From the NCBI GenBank assembly GCA_038049695.1, contig CP142461.1, forward strand, positions 30,449,001 to 30,513,000: 64,000 bases of DNA, read 5' to 3'. A program made the position numbers and the translations under genes. Position 1 is the first letter of the stretch, and each line of letters starts with the position of its first letter. Positions 22,951 through 32,953 of this stretch are shown here, in pieces. The stretch is from Cinnamomum chago (taxonomy: Eukaryota; Streptophyta; Magnoliopsida; Laurales; Lauraceae). The notes beneath the pieces were generated by a model. That model was not told the origin of the DNA, did no database searches, and was given only the letters and a program-made list of their open reading frames with translations.

Positions 22951-23081
22951 TTTTTCTAGTAGTGATACTTGTTCCTAGCAGGAGAAAGCTATGCAGGTTT
23001 AAGTAACAATATCAGTAGTTTACTGCCATCTTTTAACCCTTATTTTGCATAGTCCGCTAACGTGGGTTTATGTGTTTATAG

Positions 23082-23417
23082 GTCATTTCGTACGACAGTT
23101 AGCTATCGTTTTGCTGAACCACAATAAGCATTCAACTGGTTTAAAGTTCAATATCAAAGGAGTAGCTGTAAGTAAAGCTGTAAAGTTATATAGAGGGGAA
23201 ATACCTAATGTTGCAATATTTCATTAAAACGGCATCTTGTTATTGTCAATTCCTGATTGCCCAAGGGCAGTGGAAGCAGAATCACATTATTTATCATTCA
23301 GTCCAACTAAATATTGTAATATTGAATATTTATCTCTTACCTAACATGATCATTTTACTTATTGCAATATTTCTTGGAAGGTGGAAACTTATCCGGCATT
23401 CCACTCTTACACTGCCC

Positions 23418-23460
<43 letters not shown>

Positions 23461-23763
23461 GTATTGATCTTTTGAAATCGTCATTGTATTGGAAGCAAAT
23501 TGTATTAACAAGCCTCAATTAATTCTCCTTCCAATTTTGATTACTATATAACTGTTTTCATCCTTTCGAATAGCTTGGAAATCCACTTCTCAAGATCGAA
23601 AGGGACGTTCCTTCAATTTACCTATACTTTTGGTCACATGGGCTGATATCTGATGAAATTGGTCTTGCCATCAAGAACCACTGCGATTTTGATGTCTTTA
23701 CCTTCACCAGCCCCCACAATGTTACCAATGAGTGCAATAACGCAATTGACGAAGCAGACAGTG
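23082..23763 (+). pseudogene. Fragment of a serine carboxypeptidase-like (SCPL) gene
   Basis: Exon piece 23082-23167 encodes GHFVRQLAIVLLNHNKHSTG followed by LKFNIKGVA. The piece 23574-23763 continues with LGNPLLKIERDVPSIYLYFW and CDFDVFTFTSPHNVTNECNN. These match the region just after the catalytic Ser of plant SCPL proteases (native GHYVPQLA, then GVAIGNPLL). The piece begins exactly at the conserved SYA/GHY intron position. The catalytic Ser, Asp and His exons are missing. SCPL enzymes act in vacuole or cell wall as peptidases or acyltransferases. It lies just outside the CACTA right end, so the mechanism that brought it here is unclear. Confidence 0.82.
23421..23458. repeat. (TC)n microsatellite
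   Basis: About 19 uninterrupted TC dinucleotides in the SCPL fragment's intron. Confidence 0.95.
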
Positions 23764-23896
23764 GTCATTTATACTCTTTCCATCATGATAATATGATATT
23801 TACACACACATACATACACTCATTAGAATTTTTAGGTGCACAGTGTGCATGGTTCTTACAATGCACACCTCCTAGTGGGGCCCACCTGATCACCTA

Positions 23897-25173
23897 TTCG
23901 AATGAACCACACACATACACCCTGCCAGTCATCGATCCCTTGATTATTATGGTGTAGTGATATTTAGGGACAGTTTTTTCATGTAATTCAATACATAGGA
24001 ATCACATGGACTTATACATTCGTACCGTGAGTTGCTATTTTTTTTTTTTTACATCCATCATTCATTAAAATAGACATGTATTGATATTATCTAGGTTCTC
24101 TTATTTACAATCAGAGGCCAATTGTGGTTTTTTCTTCAAAATGTCAACAATTAAATTGTTAGCTTTCTCCATTGTCTTCTTCAATTCATCTTGTGGTTTT
24201 TTTGTGGCTTGTTAGAACACTGAGATGAAGATTTTGACTTTACTCTTTTTTTTTGTCATGATCATCTGGTGTGTTCAGCAGATGCTGAATTGTATGACTA
24301 TAATGAAGAGAAGGTATGTTATAATGCACCATAAGTATAAGATAATTGATAATTTATAGTCTATACCTTCACTAATAATTCCTACATGTATTGGCAAGAG
24401 AACAGGGGCAATCCTTGAGCTTATTGTTTCTTTAGAAACTTATTTGGAAGCCATCCTACAGTGAACAATTTGTAAGTGTCTTCATTTCTCTTGTTATATA
24501 TTTTGCATAAAAATTGATAATTTTGTGACCAGATGCATAGAACACTTTACAAATGATATTTTAGGGTGAATTCGGCTAGCCGCAAGGCTAACCGCCAAAA
24601 ATTCCCAGTTTTGGCGAGCTTCTGGAAAGCTAACCGCCGAATTTCGGCTAGCCGCAATGTAACCGCCGAGCTGACCGAAATTGGGTCAGAAAAATCAGCT
24701 TCTGAAAAGCTAACCGTAAGCTAACCGAACTTGGTTCGGCTAGCCGCCAGCCGAATTTCGGCTAGCCGCCAACAAAGTTTCGGCTAACCGGCAGTACAGT
24801 TTCGGCTAACCGCCAGGTAACCGAACCTGACCAAATTATACATAGTAAGGGAAATTTTGGCCAATCGCGAGGACCGTGAGTCTTGGATTTTTGCGAGAAC
24901 TAAGATCGCTTATGTGGTCATAGACACTCCTCATGTAGTGAAGACGACTCATGGGGTAAATTGTGACTAATCTAAATGGAAAACCTAGTCGATGAGGCTA
25001 ACATTAGTGATATCTAAACCCCCACCTCCCCCCTTCTTTCCCCTTTATTTTGCAGGAAAATCTATAGTATTTACATGAACAGGTGCCCACTCTTGTCATC
25101 ATCGAATCAATGAATAGGAAGATGCGGAATCATTTTTTTTTCTTTCTGTTTGCAAGAATATTTTCTATTTACT
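23897..25173. repeat. 1.28-kb duplicated block, copy 2
   Basis: Near-identical to 19177-20460. Preceded here by about 60 bp (23835-23896, TGCACAGTGTGCATGG...GGGGCCCACC) of a MITE-like character absent from copy 1. Contains the fourth CGGCTAGCCG array at 24565-24835. Confidence 0.92.
24565..24835. repeat. CGGCTAGCCG / GGCTAACCGCC array, copy 4
   Basis: Same array as at 19857-20110. Copy-to-copy differences inside it are mainly transitions. Confidence 0.75.
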
Positions 25174-25273
25174 CCGGAGTCCGACTGCAAGAGAGACTGC
25201 GCAGGATGGTACTGGGACAATGAGATGAAGATGGAGGAGAGTGGAGGTGGTGGTCTGCGTGTGATGGAGAGAA

Positions 25274-26146
25274 TGTTGGGTTTTGTGTTTCAAAAATTCT
25301 AAAGGTGGTTTTTTGTAAAAGTTGTTTTGTCTTTTCTTCTTGTTTACTTTATGGGTTGTGTAGACTTTTGGAATCAACACATCCCACATTGCTCAAGTTC
25401 AACTTTTGAGGTGGGTTTATATGTGTTTTCATTCCTTTACATTTTAAGAATCTTTGAAGGCTTTTGCCATGGGCCCTATGCGCGCACGCGAGCCAGGCCC
25501 AACCCGGGGTGCTAGGTTCGGAAAACGTTTAACCGGGCGTGCGTCCACGACGCGCATCCTGCGTGTATATCGCGCGCAGGGGGGTGCAAATCCCGGTCGG
25601 CTGGCCTAGGAGGGACCCATATATTGATATAGAAATGGCTCACTGATTTAAAACGTTGATTAGCGTTGTGAATTTAAACTATTTTAATCGCTGATTTAAT
25701 ACGGATTAATGATATTAAACGACGAGGTTTAATGGCCCAACGGACTACTAAACATAATATAAAACTAGGGCCATCTGCGCCATTGAGGATATAGTGCAAA
25801 ATCGTTTTTCTACTTCTTCTTCTTCTCTCTGTTTTTTCCTACTGGGCATTCACAAAGGGAGTCTGCGATATTCGGGCCTGCGTTGCGACCAGAGCCTGAA
25901 CGAGAAGGCCGTTGTATCCTGGGGGCAGTTCTGCTGAGAACTTTCGCAACTGGGAATAGAATCCAGGGGGCGGAACTCGTCCTAAAGAGAGCGTCATCAG
26001 ATGTGCCTCGGTCACAGTCCTGTTGCTGTTGCTGCTCTTCTTTTCCGCCTACAAATCACAGTTGCAGTCTTCTTCGATCGGGTATTACTGTTCCATTTAC
26101 ATTCTGTTTCACAGAAGCATCTGTTTTGTAGCTATTAGCAATTACA
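25274..26146 (+). repeat. 5' LTR of the Ty1/copia element
   Basis: Begins TGTTGGGTTTTGTG and ends GCAATTACA. It contains a CpG-dense block (about 25460-25600) unusual for this AT-rich window and a CTTCTTCTTCTTCTC tract. Short Met-initiated frames in it (25327, 25883, 26023) recur in the 3' LTR and are not genes. Confidence 0.93.
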
Positions 26147-26170
26147 ATTTTAGGACGAGTTACTTCTGCT

Positions 26171-29100
26171 ATGGCTACTTCCGCTGTCAAATTCATGCAC
26201 CAAGACCTAGTTCGGTTGGATAGCTTTGATGGATCAAATTTTCGACGTTGGCAGCAGAAAGTTTTATTTCTGCTGACATCTTTGAAAATTGCCTATGTCC
26301 TTACCGAACCATGCCCTGATCGTGAAGAAGGACCAGGAGGCTCTTATGCACAGAAGAAGTGGAAAGAAAACGATTACCTGTGCAAGAGCCATATTTTAAA
26401 CCTTGTAGCAGACAACATCTATAACATGTATTCTGAAGCCCGATCTGCTAAAGACCTCTGGAGAGCTCTTGATAAAAAATATAAAACAGAGGAGTCTGGA
26501 GCTAAGAAATATGCGGTTGGTCGCTATCTGAATTTCAAGATGGTAGATGACAAGCCCATTCTTCCTCAAGTACATGATTTACAAACCATTGTTAATGAAA
26601 TTGTTAAAGAAGGGATCCGAATCGATGAACAGTTCAAGTGGCTACAGTTATTGAAAAATTACCACCCACTTGGAAGGACATACAGAAAACCCTTCGACAC
26701 AAGAGAAAGGACTATTCTTTGGAGCGCCTTCAGCGCTACTTGAGAATTGAGGAAGAAGCCCGAAATAGTGATCAGAAGGATTTGGCTGAGAATGGTGGCA
26801 AAATAAACTTAGCTGAATCTAAATCACAAGGTGATGGTGAAAAGAAAGGGAAATTTGACCAAAATCTGAGCAGGAATAAGCAGTCTAATCCTTCCTTTAA
26901 GAGGAAGAATTCGAAGCAAAACCAGAACAAAAAGTTCAGCAAAAATCAATGGACTGTCAAGCCACAGGCTAAAGGCAGTTGTTTTGTTTGTGGTAAGCCT
27001 GGACACTTTGCAAGAGAATGTCGTCACCGGAAAAAAGGTCCACAACAATCTCAAGCAACTAAGCCTCAAGCTAATGTTACTGAAGCCGAACAGTTTGTTG
27101 CTGTTATTTCTGAGGTAAATGCTATCAGCACAGCAAAGAGCGAAGGATGGTGGATTGACACTGGTGCAACCAACCATGTCACTTTTGACAGAAATCTGTT
27201 CAAGACCTATGAGAAGGTCACGAATGATTGTAAACTCGCTCTGGGAACTACCGTTACTACTCAAGTAATCGGTAAAGGGAAGGTTGAAATTCAGTTCACT
27301 TCCGGGAAGACAGTAACATTGCTGAACGTCTTTCATGCACCAGAATTAAGAAAGAACCTTATGTCTGGTTATCTTCTGAATAAGGCCGGATTTAAACAGG
27401 TAATAGAATCCGACCAATTTGTGATCACTAAGAAAGGTGTATTTGTGGGTAAGGGTTATGCATGTGAGAATATGTTTAAACTGAATATTGTCAATAATAT
27501 TATTGCATCTTCTTCTGCTTATATTATCGCTTCAGTTGATGAATGGCATGGTAGATTAGGTCACATTAATTTCAGAACTATGAGAAATATGAGTAATGAT
27601 GGATTAATTGATAAATATGATGATGATCATAAGAAATGTATTATATGCTCTCAATCCAAAATTACTCGTAAGCCATTTAAACATGTGGAAAGGGAATCAG
27701 CATTACTTCAATTGGTTCATTCTGATATATGTGATCTAAGTAATACTATGACTAGAGGTGGTAAATATTATTTTATTACTTTTATTGATGACTGTTCTAG
27801 GTATTCTTATGTATACTTATTAAGAACTAAAGATGAAGCACTATCTAAATTTCAAGTTTATGTGACTGAAGTTGAAAATAAACTGAATAGAAAGGTAGTG
27901 ACATTCAGAAGTGATAGAGGTGGAGAATACACCTCAAAAGATTTTTTAGACTATTGTGAATCTAAAGGAATTAAGAGAACTTGTACTGCCCCTTATACAC
28001 CCCAACAAAATGGTATAGCAGAAAGGAAAAATAGGACTTTGATTGAAATGGTTAACTCTATGTTAATAGCATCTGGGAGTCCTAAAAACTTATGGGGTGA
28101 AGCTTTGTTGACTGCCTGTTACATTTTAAATAGAGTTTTACATTCTAAAACTAATAGAACACCTTTTGAGATTTGGGAAGGGAGAAAGCCTAACCTTAGA
28201 TACTTTAGAGTTTGGGGGTGTTTAGCACATGTCAGGATAGTAGATCCAAAAAGACCTAAATTAGGACCCCACTCATGGGAGTGTGTTTTCATTGGCTATG
28301 CACAAGATAGTGCTGCCTACAGGTTCATGAAATTAGAAGACCTAAACCTAGTTGAATCTAGAGATGCAGACTTCTTTGAAGACCTTTTTCCTTTTAAAAC
28401 TAAGTTTACATCAGAACCTTCTTCATTAAATAGAGTGTTAGGGTTTTTGTAGATTGCAATTTGATGGATGCATAATCATTCTAGCATCATTTGATTTACA
28501 CACTTGCATTGGTTTAAAGAAAACTTGAAATCTAGTTTTATACATGCATAGTTTTTAAGTTTTGGAAAAGTATTTGTTTTATGCATGTTTTGGTTCTAAA
28601 CTTGGATGCATTGGTTTTAGAACCCAAACTCTTTTTGAAAACCTAATTCCTTGTGCATTACATTTGGAAAATCATGTTAGGTATTTAGGTTTGAGCTTTG
28701 CATAATTTCATCTCTTCAAAATCATATTTGTATGCATTGTTTTTGAAAAAGGAGTTTTTAGAAATCTAGCTAGCCTATGGTTTAAAGTTTCAAATCATTT
28801 TAGGCTTTGGATGTTTCATGTTTTTATACATCTTTGAATGATTTAAAACATGTGAAAAAGCTTGATTTTAATGGCCCAAAAGATCCCCAAAGAAAATCTT
28901 CAAAAACCCAAAATATGGGAAATTCTGGGCAGGCCCGGTCAACCGGCCATGTGTGGCCGGTCAACCGGCCAAGAGGCCCGGTTAACCGGCCACACAGGGC
29001 AGGTCAACCGGGCTGGCACAACGGCTCTTTTTATGACCGTTGTGCTTGGCCGGTCAACCGGCCTGTCATGGCCGGTCAACCGGCTAAACTAGCCGTTGGG

Positions 29101-32100
29101 GCTGTTTTGGCTATAAAAAGGAGTTCTTTCCCTTTCCAAAAGTTGGGATTTTTAAGCCCCTCCTTGAGAGGTATTGAGGCATATCAAAAGGGAAAAGAAC
29201 CAAGGGATGAAGGGGAAGATTAGGAAAGCTAAAGCTTGGATTAATGAAGTTAAACCACCAAGTAGGCTCTTCCTTTCTTAATCATATGTTTTCATGCTTT
29301 GTTTTATTTTTGGTAAATCATTTCTAGCATGATAAACTATGTTTGTATTGTGTCCTTAACATGTGTTATGTTTTGAGTTGATTTATTGTTTTGGATACAA
29401 CACCATATGATTCATTTCAAGTAGTACTTAACTTTGGTAAATCTAAGTAGATCATGTTAATGTAAAAACCTTTGAAATCATATGTAACATGATCCATATA
29501 CTTGGTTGAATCTTTGGTTGTTGTTTTCCATCATAAGAAAATCACTTTCAAAACTATCTTATGTTTTGGACTCAACCTCTTTACAAATCATATGTTTTCA
29601 TGTTTTGTTTTATCATTGGTAAATCTTTGTAACATGTTAATATATGATATGTTGTATCCTTAGCATATTCTATATTTTGAATAGATCTATTGTTTTGGAT
29701 ACATCACCATTGATTCATCAAAGTAGTACTTTATTGGTAAATCTAAGTAGATCATGTTAATGAAAGATGTAACATGATTCATATACTTTGTTGAATCTTT
29801 GGGTGTTGTTTTCCATCATAAGAAAATCTCTTTCAAATGTATCTTATGTTTTGGATTCAACATCATTACAAATCATATGTGTATTATTGTTTTAATGTTT
29901 CACAACTTGCCTTACTTTGATTGGTAAATCATTTTCAAGTTGTCTTTATAATTACATATGATTTGTCCCCTAATTTCAATCAAATCTATTTTTATGTTTT
30001 GAGCTTCATTGATGATTTGATTGACATCCCTATGCATCACATGTTTAGAGCTAATTCATTTCATACAACTTGTGTAACTTTGATATCATTAACAAGTTGT
30101 TACTTTTAACATGTGATTGCATTACATCCTCAATCATAAATGTTTTTGAGCTAAAACTTTCAAAAGCCTTAGGCATACATTTATGAGCTTTCATTTTCTA
30201 AATGATTGAGGACCACACACACACACTTCATATGTTTTCATCTTTGCATTCATAGTGTGTGTGTGTAGTTGTTATTCAATTCCATATCCGCCTATTTTAG
30301 AGGCAAATGTAATGAGCTAAAATGAATCTCCATCTAGTGTATTAAAGACACAACTTAGTGAGATAACCAACCATGTGGTTGAAGAGGTTATTGCTTAGCC
30401 TATAAAAGCATAGTGTATAGGTTGATGTTAAGCCTTGGAAAAACATCATTGTAAAGGTTATTGCTTAGCCTTGGAAAGCATATTGTAAAGGTTATTGCTT
30501 AGCCTATTGAAAAGCATAAATAGTGGAAATCCGGTGGGGTGTTGGATCACAAGCCGGTAGTGGATGTAGGCATTGAGGCCGAACCACTATAAATACTTGT
30601 GTGATGGTGCTTGCTTTGTGGTGATTCTTTTGTTAGCTTCCGCATCTTGTATGATAAATCATCACATGTGACTAGTTTGCTTTAAGAAATTAAAATTGGT
30701 CTAAATTGGTCATAGTTGTAGCTCACCCTATTCACCCCCCCCCCCCTCTAGGGTTCGGATCCCCATGGACTTACATAGAGTACTAGAAACTCATGAGGAA
30801 GAGGAATCTCAACCTAGAAGGAGTAAGAGACAAAGAACAGCTACTAGTTTTGGTCCTGACTTTGAAACTTATCTATTAGAGGAAGATCCATCTACTTTCC
30901 AGGAGGCTATGACTGCTCATGATGCTGCCTTTTGGAAGGAGGCATTAGATGATGAAATTGAATCTATTTTAGCCAATAATACCTGGGAATTAACTGACTT
31001 ACCTTTAGGTACTAAACCTTTAGGGTGCAAGTGGGTTCTCAAGAAAAAACTTAGGCCTGATGGGTCAATAGAGAAATATAAAGTCAGGCTAGTAGCCAAA
31101 GGCTTTAGGCAAAAAGAAGGAATTGACTTCTTTGATACTTATTCCCCTGTGTCTAGAATCAGTTCTATTAGACTCTTGATTGCTATTGCTGTTGTTCATA
31201 ATTTGATTATACATCAGATGGATGTCAAAACTGTTTTTCTAAATGGAGATTTGGAAGAGGAAATTTATATAGATCAACCAGAAGGCTATGTCATAAAAGG
31301 ACAAGAACATAAGGTGTGTAAATTAATAAAGTCCTTATATGGACTAAAACAAGCACCTAAACAGTGGCATATGAAATTTGATGAGATAATTCTATCTTAT
31401 GGCTTCAAAATAAACGAAGCTGAAAAATGTATTTATTATAAATCTAATGGTTGTTCAACAATTATAATATGCTTATATGTTGATGATTTACTAATATTTG
31501 GCTCTGACATGGAAAACATCAAAGATATAAAGAGACTTCTCTCTCATAACTTTGATATGAAAGACTTGGGAGAAGCAAATGTAATATTGGGAATTAAAAT
31601 TATAAGAGATAATTCTGGAATCAAGTTATCCCAATCACATTACATTGAAAAAATATTGAGGAAATATGATCATTTTAATTGTAAACCTGTGTCTACTCCT
31701 TTTGATCCTAGTATTAAATTAGTAAAAAATGATGGTCAATGTGTATCTCAACTTGATTATGCTAGTGTAATTGGTAGCTTAATGTATGCTATGAATTGTA
31801 CTCGTCCTGATATAGCTTATGCAGTCAGTAAATTGAGTAGATATACCAGTAACCCTGGTATAGAACATTGGAAAGCTGTATCTAGAGTACTTAAGTATTT
31901 AAAGAATACTATAGACTATGCATTGTATTATTCTGGTTATCCACCTGTAGTTGAGTGTTACAGCGATGCTGACTGGAATTCAGACTTAGATAATTCTAAG
32001 TCTACAAGTGGATATATTTTCACTTTGGGAGGAGCTGCAGTATCTTGGAAATCAAAGAAACAAACTGCAATTTCTCATTCCACTAAAGATTCAAAATTCC

Positions 32101-32432
32101 TGGCTCTGGGAGCTGCTGCGATGGAATCTGAATGGATTAGAAATTTATTATTTGATATTCCCTTGTGGACTAAACCTATTCCTCCTATTATTATTCATTG
32201 TGATAACACTGCAGCAATTATTACTGCTAACAATACCACGTATAATGGAAAGTCTAGACAAGTGCGACTACAACATAGCTATGTGAGACAATTACTCAGT
32301 GGAGGAGTAATTTCAATTGATTATGTGAGATCAAAGGATAACTTAGCAGATCCTTTGACAAAAGGCCTTGCAAGGGAAAAAATTAAAGAAACAACTAAAG
32401 GGATGGGTCTTAAGCCCATAAATCATCAATAG
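26171..32432 (+). pseudogene. Ty1/copia gag-pol polyprotein, one frameshift, split by a solo LTR
   Basis: The ATG at 26171 opens gag. A one-base deletion near 26638 shifts the frame, and the reading continues to 28452. Zinc knuckle CFVCGKPGHFAREC (about 26980), protease DTGA (about 27160), integrase HHCC (HGRLGH..C-IC) and DDE residues (HSDICD, SDRGGEY, NGIAERKNR) follow. The solo LTR at 28436-30775 interrupts between integrase and reverse transcriptase; coding resumes in the same phase at 30776. The reverse transcriptase has [10 protein letters not shown] and the catalytic YVDD; RNase H follows (YSDADW) and ends at 32432. In RNase H the usual Glu of the ESE(F/Y)-type motif is Lys (TKDSKF), so that activity is probably lost. 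The protein would copy element RNA into DNA in cytoplasmic particles. Confidence 0.95.
28436..30775 (+). mobile_element. Solo LTR A of the Sirevirus-like family, inside pol
   Basis: 2340 bp, starting TGTTAGGGTTTTTGTAG and ending GGATCCCCATGGACTTACA, flanked by a perfect 5-bp duplication TAGAG (28431-28435 and 30776-30780). No internal retroelement sequence is present. Contains a palindromic GGCCGGTCAACCGGCC-type array (28920-29090), a hairpin CAACGG...CCGTTG (29019-29042), a TATA box CTATAAAAAG (about 29111), a 300-bp tandem duplication (29285-29885), GCTTAGCC repeats (30385-30515) and a C13 run near its end. The ORF at 28807-29223 is a by-product of the palindromic array. Confidence 0.93.
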
Positions 32433-32953
32433 TGGGAACCCAACCTAATGACCGGAGATCCCAAGAATTAGGTTCAATGGGAAAAACAAGCTATCTCGAT
32501 GATGTGAAGTACCGACATATAGAGTATGGTTACTCTGAACTCATCCCTGTTGTGTATGATTCATTTGATGGTTGGTACATAAATTGTAGCGAATCAGGTT
32601 GAATTTAATTCTTAATGACATCTATAGCCTATATGGTGGGGTGCACAGCTGCAGGAGCACTCTTGATAGACTCACCTATATGAGTGTGGAAGTGGGGCTG
32701 CTTCCTATGAGAATTTGGGCAGATTCTCTAGAGCACTCATGAAATCCGGGATTAAGCACATGACCGTAAAGTGCTGACCTAATGACTCCAAGATCAAATC
32801 TTGACATAATTTGAACTGATATAAAAAGTTGAAGTTCAAGAACTTATTCACTCCAACTCCTAAAGGTTTGAAATTATGTCATGACGATAAGGTTCAAGCT
32901 TGGTCACCTTACCAGTGAAATGCTCATTAAATTTTTTGAAACAAGGGGGAGAT
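32433..32953 (+). other. 3' non-coding tail of the copia element with polypurine tract
   Basis: About 520 bp without coding capacity between the pol stop and the 3' LTR, ending in ACAAGGGGGAGAT. Starts AGTGGGAACCCAACCTAATG. Confidence 0.8.

Larger units (their letters stand above)
16845..22964. mobile_element. Non-autonomous CACTA element carrying host gene fragments
   Basis: Both ends show the CACTA signature: CACTACTAGAAAAAAGG at 16845 and its inverted copy ending at 22964, with matching TTTTTATATC next to it. Subterminal regions (16869-17225 and 22430-22950) are packed with direct and inverted TATATCGGTT motifs, the expected kind of binding array for the element's own DNA-binding protein. 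No transposase lies inside. The interior holds fragments of eS1, SAP30-like and glycyl-tRNA synthetase genes, all on the plus strand with introns. The 3-bp flanks (TTG left, ATA right) do not match, so either the duplication has mutated or the ends come from different insertions. Confidence 0.88.

Noticed and set aside
25274-26146. tRNA-Met primer binding site after the copia 5' LTR
   Set aside because: The sequence after the LTR (ATTTTAGGACGAG) does not match the usual TGGTATCAGAGC; priming by another tRNA cannot be judged here.
26824-27336. 170-codon minus-strand frame
   Set aside because: Antisense shadow of the copia gag-protease coding region.
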